Positions 1-10,179 of a DNA stretch of 64,000 nucleotides are shown piece by piece. Every line of letters starts with the position of its first letter. The first letter of the stretch is position 1. The position numbers and the translations under genes are program-made. This DNA comes from Pegea sp. RAD2-039. Its lineage: Eukaryota > Chordata > Thaliacea > Salpida > Salpidae. The notes below the pieces were generated by a model. The model was not told the origin of the DNA. It saw only the letters and a list, made by a program, of their open reading frames with translations, and did not search any database. The DNA is taken from contig JAQGEQ010000123.1 of assembly GCA_034620365.1 (NCBI GenBank), forward strand, positions 305,024 to 369,023. Direction: 5' to 3'.

Positions 1-251
1 TCCTGATCCTCATCTTCATTTCCTCTTCATCTTCATCAGCTCTTCATTTTTACCTGATCCTCATCTTCACCACATCCTAACCTGATCTTCTTCTTCATTT
101 AATCTTCACCTGATCTTTATGTGATCTTCATCTTCGTCTGATACTTATCTTTATTCGATCTTTATCTTCACCTGATCCTAATCTCACCTAATCTTCATTT
201 GTTCCTTATTACTTCAGCACCGGATCTTCATCTTCTAATCTTCATCTTCAG
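1..251. repeat. Pyrimidine-rich degenerate CTTCAT/CCTGAT repeat
   Basis: The stretch is built from loosely repeated CCTGAT, CTTCAT and ATCTTCACC words with no open frame. It ends in a pyrimidine-rich run followed by CAG at 249-251, exactly where GLYR1-like coding similarity begins, so it may be the end of an intron containing simple-sequence repeat. Confidence 0.6.
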
Positions 252-407
252 ATGGTCATCAGCAAGGGCGGCAAGTTTCTCGACTGTCCCTTCTTTGGAG
301 GACTGAAAGAGGCGAAAACGGCTTCTGTGGTGTTCTGCATGAGCGGCGATCGCTCTTTATACCTCGATCTCACTCCCTGCTTCCAGTTACTCGGAAAGCT
401 TCTTTAA
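252..407 (+). pseudogene. GLYR1/NP60-like dehydrogenase fragment, part 1
   Basis: This 51-codon open frame begins directly after a 3' splice-like CAG and reads VISKGGKFLDCPFFGG, then SGDRSLYLDL and CFQLLGK. From family knowledge this matches the NAD-binding beta-hydroxyacid-dehydrogenase-like domain of GLYR1/NP60 (a nucleosome-binding cofactor in animals), where the equivalent segments are a GG-R-FLEAPVSG motif, an AAGDRGLY-like segment and CFQ-GK. The family APVSG segment is CPFFG here, so the usual serine is replaced. The frame stops at TAA just after the GK position, with no convincing GT donor. The block is clearly richer in G+C than the following DNA. The assignment rests on motif order recalled from the family and no search was run. 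Confidence 0.55.
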
Positions 408-450
408 TTTATATCTTCAATTTCATCTCTTCATCTTCCTCGTCATTAAA

Positions 451-570
451 ACGATCTTTAAAGATGTTGTGGGGTCCAGATCCTCCCTAAAGACGACTTT
501 CAATATGATCTCCCTGAACGACACTGAGTACAGTAACAAACTGCCTACCGGGATCCAACTCCATCTGTAA
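451..570 (+). pseudogene. GLYR1/NP60-like dehydrogenase fragment, part 2
   Basis: An open frame reads TIFKDVVGSRSSLKTTFNMI and continues for 19 residues to a TAA at 568-570. In GLYR1-like proteins the CFQ-GK segment is followed by F-LGEVGNAAKM-VNM, and this frame supplies VG, a following basic/Leu stretch and FNM in the same order, so it looks like the next piece of the same gene. It lies 43 bp after the stop of part 1. The C-terminal hundred or so residues of the family are missing. An AATAAA at 628-633 could be the old polyadenylation signal. It is weaker than part 1 and is probably a decayed 3' end. Confidence 0.35.
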
Positions 571-639
571 GATTTGAATTCTGCATCTTAAAGAACCAAG
601 ACTGCGGGCGGCGCTTTTCAGGCCCTTAATAAATCTTTT

Positions 640-3600
640 TAGTGTTTCAAATTTCTGCAATCGACTGTGATGAAGTTTCTTACAATAAACTAATCAGAAA
701 AGATTTTTAAACCCGGAATCATAATATAGTTTTCTGTTGAAACATATTTACAGTTAATATTCATGGAAGACATTTAGTTTATTCAAAAAATTGTAAAATC
801 CTGTAGTGTGCTTGTTGGTAGCTATATCCAGAAAAAGAATTAATTTCAAACGATTATCATAATGACAGCTTAAAAGCTATGATTTTTTTAAGTAATGAAA
901 TTTCGTACAAACATTTTTTTTTATGTTGTTTTCATTTTCATTAATTTTAAAATATTACTTAAAAATTTATATTTTCTATTGAACTTTTCCATTATAATTT
1001 GTCGACAAAGATATCAAAATAATTGATTCAAACTTAAAAAATAATAATAATAGAATTTGTTTACTTCAGATAAACACAATTTTGTGCAGATATATGCGTT
1101 TTAACTTTTATCAAGTGAAACATTAATCAATTTCCTAATACTGTGATTATTAATATGAAAAAACCTTTGAATTACATAAAATTTTAAAAACTCAGTTTTT
1201 TGAATTTTATAATTAAAAATTTTTTTGTCTTATTTATGAATCAACCGCAAATGCTTTTTTAAAGATTTTAAAATAAAATCAACAACAAAGTTATTTTAGT
1301 ATTAAAGTACATTAAAATTTAATGACAGAAATATAAATAAAATTTTAATTTTATTGGTCGACCAATAAGACTGGAAAAACTCATTTCCTTTAATTACTGG
1401 TATTGAGAAAGATTTACTCAAAAAAAGATTTATTGTAAATGAAATTCAATCAAATCAATATTTATCTTAAACCACAGCTATTTTTACTTGTCCGGCAATA
1501 CAGAAGTTATTGATAATTATATCTGATAAATTTATCTGTTTATGATCTACTGTTGATAAATTATTTCTTTGAATTATCAGTAATCTTTGAATCTATGTTT
1601 AATTGACGATGCCGTTATACAAGAACCTACGTCAACTTAATGATAATATATTCAAGTAAATGACGTCAACTTCAGTGAAACTAGATTGACTTAAAGATTA
1701 CTTGGTAAAAATTAAAAAGTAAAACAGATTGGAATTAACAAGAAAGCTAAAAGTGCCTTTGAGGTTCCAGAGGTTATTGTTTACCCTTAGGACAAACCAG
1801 ATAAACCATTATAAATACCAACCTATATTAATAGTATAAGATGATCTCCATTTACTTATTTCTAATGACGTCATTAAGTCTAAAAGGTAAAAAAATAATA
1901 TCATAGTGAAATGAGAGGATAATTAAGATATCCAAAATAATTAAAGTCGTTTGAAAATTTAAAACATTTGTTATGATTTTTATTTTTGTTTTCGAACTAC
2001 ACTGGTTAAGTATTAGATTCCAAATTGTAAACTTAAATAATTATCTTTTAACATTTTATATATATTTAACATTATATGAATAAACTTTTATAATTTTAAA
2101 CTGTTTCAAAACTAATTTTCAATTTGAAGAAATAGTACTATTATGTAAACATTGAATCTACAAATGTCTTATCAGTTTTAACAACTGGATGTTTGGACAT
2201 CTAATAATAACGTTGTTGTTCCGGTTGAAAGGCCTTGAAAATTCTGCTGCAAGCTTAAAGCACAATCTATTAAACGGAAGATTAAAAAAAACAAACATTT
2301 AAATTAAATGTTTACCTAAAACAAAGTCTTGTTGACTCAAAAATAAACTTTAAACAGGACTTTAATTAAAAAATAATTATCACAAATGTTAATTACATTT
2401 AAAAGTAATTTTAAAATGTATTTTATAATAAGGTTTCCAACATTTTTCAGTAAACTCAACAACGTATCAGCCGATAAATTGCTAAAATTAAAAAGTCCCA
2501 TGTTTATTTCATCAATATTGTTAAACTCATTTTAAAATTAACTAATAGAAGTAAACTTTCAAATTACGTATAAAAAAACTTCTAATCAAAAGGTTCCATC
2601 CGTTGCTAAACAGGAATAAGAGTGGAAAGTAACTTGTTAATTTAAATTGAGTTGGATTAATTTTAGATTCATATTTAGAAGATATATTTAGCTTTCATAA
2701 GTTATACTGTCCGTGACCAGTCATGCAGAACAACATTTTGATTTTCAAACTTAAACTAAATTTGGCCGTGTCAGCTTAAAGATTGGTTTAACATAAAATT
2801 AATCAATTCTAAAATGTTCACTTTCAAATGGATTAATATTTATAAGCAATCCACAACTTTTATTTGAGTAGTGCCGAGAAAAACCAACTTTTTAAACAGT
2901 TATGGAATGGTTTCTTAAAAATATACTTTTGTTTATCTTTATTCCTTTTTGACATTTTTAAATTAAGTTTAGATTGAAGTATGCAATTTCAAAAGCAATA
3001 GTTCAAAAACTTCTAAGAGCATAACTATAAATGAAATTTTAACGGTTTTGATTAGAATAATTTCAAATCAGTAATTTTAAAACAGTTTTTGTTATTTATC
3101 ATATATAACTATCTTTTATTATCTTAAAGAAACTTAAAGAGCAATTTTAAAATTACTGTGGCAAAAAATAACTAAGTTTCGTAACTGGTGTATTTTTAAA
3201 TTACTACTAAGCATTAGCTAATCTTAAAAACTAATCTTGTATCTTAAACATTTTTTTTTAAAGCTTCAATAGATGTATATGCTGTCTGCTTCTTGTTTGT
3301 CGTCCTCAGTTGACCTCTATAATAGTTTCAATAATTATTTTATAACTAACTGGAAGAAGTTAACCTCTTTATTTGGTTTGTTTTTTTTTCAAATTTAAGA
3401 ATTGTTTAATATGAGCTTTTGAAACATTGAAATGGGCCATTGTAGGTAATGAATTTATTTCATAGAGTTTTATTACTCAAAGGTTATTCAAAATAGGCTA
3501 ATTTAAATAAACCTAGAATTCTAACTAACCAAAAATCTGTTAAAAAGCAATTTTCTTTTGTGGATTTTATGACTCTCCTTATTGATTATATAAAAATATA

Positions 3601-3720
3601 AATAGATCAAACTGATACGTTTCATTGATTTTATTCATGATAAATTTTATTAAAGCAAAGCTATCTGAATAAATTAACGAAACACAACTTTTGATATTTC
3701 AAAAAGAGTTCATCTTTTAA
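640..3720. other. Gene-free A+T-rich stretch with an old copy of the array spacer
   Basis: I see no open frame worth calling. From about 2300 to 2980 the sequence resembles 46.9-47.5 kb and its mirror at 22.2-22.9 kb. Shared words include TGTTTATTTCATCA and TTTCATAAGTTATACTGTC, followed by a similar AACAACATTT segment. So part of this flank descends from the same spacer DNA that sits between the gene copies inside the palindrome. Confidence 0.5.
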
Positions 3721-4215
3721 TCAAATCATCAAATGTTTCTCGATGATTAATTTACAATCGAATAGGAGGTCGATATTTGCATCGACTTCCAATGCAGTTA
3801 CCGCCAGTTTCTTGATCAAGTCCTTCTTCTTGTTTTGGTAATTGATCAAAACTTCAGCCATATCAGTGGGTAATTGTAGAATTACCTCTTCACAACATAT
3901 ATAGAATAAATCTAGTAAGTATTCACATGCTACATAACCACTTGGATCACAATCGGTAGAATCTTCGACCTGACATCCATCTGCTGACTTCCGAAAGTCA
4001 GCAAAAATCTCTTCCAACACCTGCCGAGGTTTTATACCACAATTGGGAGATCTTGCGTTATCGATTTCTTCTATTATGTGGATTCCCTCTGTTTTGAGGA
4101 ATTCAATCCACATCTTCCTTACAAAATAGAAATGTTTAAGGTCCTGATCAATTTTCTGTTTTTCTTTATTCAAAGAAGCCAACATTTCTGAAAAATATTT
4201 TTGTCTATTATCCAT
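3721..4215 (-). CDS. Unknown 164-residue intronless protein
   Basis: This is one uninterrupted frame from the ATG at 4215 to the TGA at 3721. I start it at MDNRQKYFSEML rather than at the upstream in-frame ATG, because that extension is A+T-rich and crosses a textbook 3' splice site (TTTTTCAG ending at 4232). This leaves a 16-nt 5'UTR. Residues about 1-35 look helical and charged (LNKEKQKIDQDLKHF), the middle carries several cysteines (CQVEDSTDCDPSGYVACEY, then ICCEE), and the C-terminal third is Lys/Leu-rich and probably helical. I see no signal peptide or membrane segment. AATAAA on the minus strand at 3646-3651 and 3630-3635 could serve as polyadenylation signals. Codon use and Cys/Trp content are far from random A+T-rich DNA. 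I recognise no family, and it shares no obvious motif with the neighbouring ten-copy family. Confidence 0.75.
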   Translation of the reverse strand: MDNRQKYFSEMLASLNKEKQKIDQDLKHFYFVRKMWIEFLKTEGIHIIEEIDNARSPNCGIKPRQVLEEIFADFRKSADGCQVEDSTDCDPSGYVACEYLLDLFYICCEEVILQLPTDMAEVLINYQNKKKDLIKKLAVTALEVDANIDLLFDCKLIIEKHLMI

Positions 4216-4240
4216 TATATATCCTTGCAACCTGAAAAAC
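4216..4240 (-). promoter_or_regulatory. 3' splice (trans- or cis-) acceptor before the 3721-4215 gene
   Basis: Read on the minus strand, a T-rich tract ends in TTTTTCAG, with the exon beginning at 4231, 16 nt before the ATG. The very short leader is typical of spliced-leader acceptors, but a 5'UTR intron would look the same. Confidence 0.45.
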
Positions 4241-4601
4241 AACAATTTTTGAATATTTTTTAAAATAAATTGAATCAAAATTGTTTTCTATTTAGCCATT
4301 GGTTAGAGTCAGTACTTTAGTTTGATAAACTCAATCAAAAAACAAACATTCAGAAGAAAGCTTTCTTGAAAATAAACCCTGAAAAATAAAATACTGAAAT
4401 ATCAATGTTTTTGAGAGATGTCTGGGGTAATGGCAATTACTTTGAAATAAAACTGGTTGACTAAATTCGAGAGAAAATACCCTTTTTTGTTAAAACACTT
4501 TTTGTGACTTACTAATTTTCTCTCGAAAAGATTTTAATATTGATTTTCTAATTTTAAAACACTTTATTAGTTTATTTAATAAAAAAGTCTTTATAATTAA
4601 C

Positions 4602-4975
4602 AATAAACTTTAAAAATTAGATAAAGCTACATTAAAACAATCTATTTTGAAAACTTTTCTCTTGCATTTGTTAAAATAACTTTCAGGGGTTAACTATTTC
4701 TGTATTCAGTGTTCGCATAAAAAGTAATTATTGATTTTAGGTTGTAACTTAAAACATTTTATCAAAATATTATACTTAAAAGTGAATAAAAGTAAAAATA
4801 AATTTAGATAAATAAATAAATCTACATTAAACAACTTACTTTCCAAACTTATTATTAGCAATTTTTATTATAAAATTGAGGAGTTAAAAATTTCTGAAAT
4901 CAGTTCTTGCGTCAAAGTTAGTTACTGAGATAGCCTAGAAACTTAAAGTAAAATAATCATGTTTCACTATGATTA
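4602..4975. repeat. Degenerate tandem duplication, period about 185-190 bp
   Basis: Two adjacent copies (about 4602-4785 and 4786-4975) share a sequence of landmarks: AGATAAA, CTACATTAAA-CAA, a TTTTCTC/CCAAACTTATT region, then GGGGTTAACTATTTCTG versus GAGGAGTTAAAAATTTCTG, and TCAGTGTTCGC versus TCAGTTCTTGCG. They contain no coding frame. Confidence 0.5.
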
Positions 4976-5827
4976 AAAAGAACAAACAAAATGAGCTATA
5001 TTAAAATGTGAAAATGCTAATGATCTATCTATCTACTTAATGAGCTTGAATCTAACAATAAAAACATTAAAAATAATATCTAGCTAAAAAACTTAGTTTA
5101 ATTATACAAAGCTGCTAACTGCATTTCACTATTTCTATTTGCCATTAAATTAAAATTAAAATTGTTTTCCAGATTTACTAAATTTTTGTTTATCTTAGCT
5201 TCTACTCGCACCCTTTTTAATCACTATATTTACATAATTAAAGAGCCCAAGTTACCTGAGTTATGACTGACAAGCTCTCTAGATTCTGAGAAACAAATCT
5301 ACTGACGTCAACTTGATATATTTTTATCAAACAAAATTTATCAACAATTACAAAAAAATAATATTTTAATACATTATTCAGTTTCATTAACTTTAAATCA
5401 GAAAGTGAAGAAACCCAGTAATGAACATTATTGAAAAGGATTTCAGTTGATGAAGAGTTCCAATAAAATTAATGGTTACTGTTTATTTAGCAATTTTGTA
5501 CTTTCCAACTATATTATTTCCATTGGGTTACTTTATAATGTTTATTATAAATCTCAGTTATTTTCAAAAGCTCTTTCCATTTATAAATGTTTGAAAGTTA
5601 TATTTATTTTCAAAAAAATAGATAACATCATGTAATCAGAGAATCATCAATAGTTTTATCAGTTGATTCAATCATCTGTATCATCAGCTATGGATAACCA
5701 GCCTGTTCAAGTGGAACAGTTTTGAAAACTCTAATGCAAAAATATGAGACCTCTAGAATCTACCTAATTGAATTTTTTAAACAGATGAAAATGTCAATTA
5801 GCTTACTACTCACAAAGAAATCTAATT
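4976..5827. other. Gene-free flank, diverged copy of palindrome spacer
   Basis: No gene is seen. About 5035-5260 matches 47.57-47.8 kb (AATGAGCTTGAAT, then AATTATAC-AAGCTGCT). About 5390-5480 matches 38.38-38.46 kb (ACTTTAAATCA-AAAGTGAA, ATTATTGAAAAGGATTT). About 5690-5730 matches 48.2 kb (CCTGTTCAAGT-GAACAGTT). These matches continue the old spacer copy that starts near 2300. Confidence 0.45.
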
Positions 5828-7333
5828 GTTAGAAGAAAACCTAAAAATTATTTATTTTCATCGGGAAAAAGACTTATAATTGTTAAAACAAAATCCTGTA
5901 AATCAAGTTTTAATGCTAGGCATATTCAATAAAGTTGAATTAAATTTTGATAAATGATTTATTAAAACTTGTTTAAAAGTTTAATATGTGTTTCAATTCA
6001 GGAAAAATAAAGCAAAGAATAAGTTGTTATTTTTTTTAAAGTAGATAACAAAGAAAGTAACTCCATCAGTTGATTAAACTGTTTTTAGATTAAAACCAAG
6101 TTTTGTGATGATAAGTAACTGTAATCACGATTTTAAAGCAAAACAAATAATCCAATATATTTTATATAATTGATGAATCTTTTTCTAAAGAGTTTTTCTA
6201 TATGATAATTCACAATCTTTTTCTTTAAAAGTTTTTAGAAATATAAATTAACAAAGAATAAATTTTTTTTTAACAATTTTGTTTATTTATAAATATTTTA
6301 TCAAAATTTTTTAAGATGATTTTATAAATACTTTAATTTTCAATTTAATTTCTTAAAAAAAAGTTATTAATTTTGTTGCTATGGTAACCATCAGTTAACC
6401 AAGTGACTTTCATTTATTAAAGTAGTAGCTTACTGGAGCTATTTTTAGGTCTGTGAGTATTCATGCATAACAGCATTTAATAGTTCAAACTTAAAACTAC
6501 TTTCATTTGTGTAAGTAGAGATACAAAATGAATTTGAAATAGATTTAAACAAACAAAAAAACAAATAAATAAAGATATATTTGAATAAAAATTTTATCAA
6601 AACAATATTTTTTATCTTCTAAATTATTTCTTTGTAATAACATTTTCTAAAGGTCTTTTAATTGCTATATTTGATAAGCCTATAGGCATAAACTACCTTG
6701 GGTGCCGACTGGTAAGTAGGTTTTTAAGTTTCTGATAAACAAGACAGACATCAATTTAATCTATTTTTAACAAAATAAAATTACAATATAAATAACTTTA
6801 CATAAATCATTACCATTGTTAAAGGTTCACCAACTTTTAATCATTAAGAATAAATTTCATACAATTATCATGATTTTATAATTGAGATTCAGGTTTAGTT
6901 TAAGTTTTGTTCAATTTTATATTCTAATTAATATTAATTGTTACAACTCTAGCATATTCAACAGGTTGGTTGTTTGTCTTTAATATATTTTAAGCGATAG
7001 CTACTGATTCAATGGTATACCTTAATTCTCACTTACTCATTAAAATAAAGCTTTTATTTTAAATAAATCGTTATCAATGAAATTATTTCAGAGTTTCAAT
7101 TTAAGTTGTCGACATTTTTTGTAAAGCTAAGGAAATTTCGTTATTCTTGGTTTTAAAATTTGCTTAGTGACTGATAAAAGGTTGAAATCTACACCAAAAA
7201 TAATTTTAATAAACGTATTTTGTATATGAAAGCTTTTCTTATAACAGATAGTATTAGAAAAATCGAATCTTAGTCCAATTTAATAACGAAATCTGACTAT
7301 TTAAAGTTAAAAAGAAGTTCGTAAAATCAGTAA

Positions 7334-7468
7334 ATGAAGACATTGTCATCAAGGCAACGTCGACAAATTAAAAATTGGTTAGCTGCTGTAATTACTATGT
7401 GAAAGAAGAAGAAATATCTTACTGACGAAGAAGCAGCTAGTAAAGGAGTTTTGCTAGTTATCAGTTAA
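7334..7468 (+). pseudogene. Short coding-like segment with internal stop (left copy)
   Basis: From the ATG the frame reads SSRQRRQIKNWLAAVITM, then TGA at 7400-7402, then KKKKYLTDEEAASKG and on to TAA. The non-random residue content (Trp, charged clusters, DEEAAS) on both sides of the stop suggests former or spliced coding sequence. ACTAT followed by GTGAAAG could act as a 5' splice site at the stop. The product is not recognised. A shorter, degenerate version of the 3' part is visible in the short-form units (near 38.46 kb). Confidence 0.35.
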
Positions 7469-7928
7469 AACCTTATTTCTTTCAAAATTTTAAAATCTTC
7501 AATTTTTATTTTTCAAACATATCAACCAGGGTGACTAAATAATTATGAAACTAGTTATAGACTATTTTTATTTTTCAGTATTGTGATTGCATGGTTTTGT
7601 ATCTCTAGGGTTAGCCGGCAGTTTCTACCAATTTCAAAACCTTTAAACATAAAAATTGTTTTATATATGCTTTCTAAAAGATAAATATTAAAATTACTTT
7701 TGGTTAGCTCAGAAACGATTTTGTTTGAAAAATGAGAACAACTATCATCTAATTAATTTAATTGAATAAAAAAGATACTCAATTTTAAAATTCTAAAACT
7801 TTTTTTACAGGTAAAAAACCAGCAAGAAGTGCAGTGATAAATTCAATTTTTCCAATTTGAACTTTTCATTATTTTTGCAAAATTGTCTAAGGTGTTTCCT
7901 CACGCCTAAAAATTAATGATTTTTTTAG

Positions 7929-7940
7929 CGCTTAAGCAAG
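7929..7940 (+). other. Candidate 12-nt micro-exon upstream of gene A
   Basis: CGCTTAAGCAAG is framed by TTTTTTTAG on the left and GTAAATGATA on the right, a good acceptor and a fair donor. It lies about 500 bp before the LFAAIK block on the same strand. It is conserved in J and, with one base changed, in the short-form units. Confidence 0.35.
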
Positions 7941-8441
7941 GTAAATGATAAAAAGACGATTGAAAAGTAAAATGCTGTTTCAAGTAAATATTCTAAAAAT
8001 TTTGATGTATTAAGCTTCAACAAATTTAATTATACTTTTTTAAAGATATCATAAATTTTTGGTATTTAAGATTTTTGTACTATTATATTGAATTTAAAAC
8101 AACCTGAATTGCAAATATTTCGTTTTCAACTATATTAATAATATTTTATTTTTGTATTTCAATGATATCAATCTTGTCAGAAATTTTTACAAATGAGAAA
8201 AGGTTGACTTTTCAAAAAGTATAATTTCCTACTTCTTTGTTCTATGCTTCTTTTCTATACGTAATAAGGTTAAGTTTTTTCTCACATTCACTAGAAAAAA
8301 TACTTTATAGAAATGTTAGATTTCGTAACTTCTTAAAAAATATCTATAATCTATTAAATCTGATAAACCTCCCTATCAAATTTATGTTCTTAATTTTTCA
8401 AATCTTAAATTTAATTGTAATCATAAATTTTGCTTTATCAG

Positions 8442-8530
8442 GTTATTTGCTGCAATAAAAATTGTTCGTGAAACATCTGACAATGACATCCACTTGAAAA
8501 TACATCAAAAACCTTCAGGTGTAGGTGACG
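8442..8530 (+). other. Conserved exon-like LFAAIK block upstream of gene A
   Basis: It is framed by TTTATCAG and a consensus GTATGT donor. A second good donor (GAT followed by GTAAGA) lies 14 nt further on. In frame it reads LFAAIKIVRETSDND, then KPSGVGDG. This copy has a 9-nt in-frame insertion relative to the other seven. LF-N/A-A-V/I-type segments occur near the C-terminus of RRP15-family ribosome-biogenesis proteins, a weak resemblance recalled without any search. It may be a 5' exon of the downstream gene or a relic of another gene. Confidence 0.45.
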
Positions 8531-8670
8531 GTATGTCTAAGGATGTAAGATGCTTTACTAGTTTGTGTTATTGTTGTTTTTTAATTTCTACCTCTATCTG
8601 TTATCTTGGCGAAAGTATCAGGGCTGACAATGAATTAACAGGTTCAATATTAGCTTGTATGTGTTGAACT
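8531..8670 (+). other. Strongly conserved block just after the LFAAIK donor
   Basis: About 130 bp after the GTATGT donor, from TCTAAGGATGTAAGATGC to GGTTCAATATTAGCTTGT, is nearly unchanged between the A/J units and the short-form units, although sequence on both sides has drifted heavily. It has no long frame of its own. In the short-form units it is followed by a small hairpin, TTAGAG-loop-CTCTAA (for example 35305-35324). It may be further exonic, regulatory or structural-RNA sequence. Confidence 0.35.
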
Positions 8671-8999
8671 TGATAACTAATCATTTACTAGGTTGAACCT
8701 TTTAAAGTTTTGTATCTAGTAATTTATAGATCTTCTATAGACAATTATTTATGTTGAAATACATTTAAACACAATATATCTGCTTAAGACCAATTAAAAT
8801 TGTTAGAACCTAAAAAAAGGTTTGATTTTTCTTGTGAAAGCAAAGTTTATATGTTGAGCCTTTTAAAGACTATTTATCCTAAAGAATTAAAGTATCCATT
8901 TCAACTGACTCCTAAAAATAACTCACTTATCAACAACATTGACTAAAATAGACAAAACACAAAAGAAATTATTTAAATCAAAAATTTAATCCCGAATTT

Positions 9000-9260
9000 T
9001 CGTATCACTACATAAGAAATATAATTGCTCAAATAATCAATTATCAGCCATGTGACAAAGATTTTAGACAATTTATTGTCCAATAATTTGTTATGTAGAT
9101 AACTCCTTAGTAGAGCAAGATATCTAATAGTTTTAATTTCGCAGACAAAGTAAATGGAATAACACTACTTGTTTATATAAAAAGGAAGTTGTAATAATAT
9201 GTACTTAATTGAATCACATTTATGTATGACGTAAAATGAATCTTCACTTATTTTAAAATA
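9000..9260 (+). promoter_or_regulatory. Conserved 5'-flank block with TATA-like box, gene A
   Basis: This block is better conserved than its surroundings among A/J and B/I. It includes GACAATTTATTGTCC, ATAACTCCTTAGTAGAGC and a TATA-like TATATAAAAAGG at 9174-9185. A shorter relative (GATAACTCTTTAATAAAGC) occurs in each short-form unit. It lies 1.8 kb before the coding start, so if it is a promoter it implies a 5' intron. No start site can be seen directly. Confidence 0.3.
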
Positions 9261-9860
9261 TACAAATCTATTTACTTTTAAGTCAAAATTCATTCAAGTT
9301 TTCTATTTAATTAAGGCTTTGCGTTTTTTGTTTCTATTAGTTTCTAAATTTTTGAAATATTTATTAAAAAATTAGCCAAAAAGAATTTGTTATTTTTTAC
9401 ATCAATCATGAAATATCTACACTTACTGTTAAATGGTGCACTCAACCATCAATATGTATATTTCATTAGTGTAAAACATTTTAACTTGTAGTTGTTCAAC
9501 AATTTATAAGTAATTTAATTAAATGAGTTTTTATTTTGTCATACATTGTATTATAATCAGGTTTTCTACTATGTTTTGTTGCTTTTTTGAAACAATATAT
9601 TACTATTATTAGCTTGATGTTTGCAGATATAATTTTTGATGTCCACTCTATTATAGATTAAAATTTAATTGTAATGAATTTCAAATATTTTTCTAAGCTT
9701 TTGTCAAGAGCTTATTATTTTTTGAAGCCGTTTAGGCCCTTAAATTTGTAAATATTCTTATTAAACTTTTGAAAAATCTTTCTCATGAAATAAAGGTGAA
9801 AAATATAAATTCTTTTCAGAAAAATTCCTTTTATTCTTAATCGATACATACATTTAAAAG

Positions 9861-9916
9861 AATTAGAATTTTAGAATTAGAATTAATTAATTAATTAATT
9901 AAATAGAATTAGAATA
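9861..9916. repeat. AATTAGA/AATT simple repeat
   Basis: Repeats of GAATTAG and TTAA units. Its inverse is at 59912-59970. Confidence 0.8.
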
Positions 9917-10133
9917 ACACCCTTGTATGAATTCTAAAGTAAATTGAAATTATTGCTTTCTTCAAGTTTTAATTATAAGCAACAAATTTATTGTTATGTA
10001 GCTTTATAAATTTGACAAAACTTTTCTAGATCAAATTATGTGATAAAAGTTGTAATAATTATTAGTTTAGAAAATAGTAAGCATTAAGATTGATATAAAC
10101 CTCGCTTGTGTTCACATATATCCATTTGTAATC

Positions 10134-10179
10134 ATATAATGCATATATATATTTATATATATATATTTATATAATTATG
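10134..10179. repeat. AT-dinucleotide tract
   Basis: Runs of TATATAT broken by TTTAT. The mirror copy is at 59650-59696. Confidence 0.8.

Noticed and set aside
5447-5635. 62-codon frame in the left flank
   Set aside because: Its A+T-driven composition and its overlap with spacer sequence that is non-coding elsewhere argue against a gene.
8237-8458. 73-codon open frame before the LFAAIK block, and its mirror at 61365-61586
   Set aside because: It runs in a different frame from the block, crosses its acceptor and has a low-complexity hydrophobic product. It is likely chance in A+T-rich DNA.
8531-8670. Spliced-leader RNA gene hypothesis for the conserved block after the GTATGT donor
   Set aside because: A donor is present, but I see no clear Sm-binding site flanked by stems, and the upstream part reads as protein.
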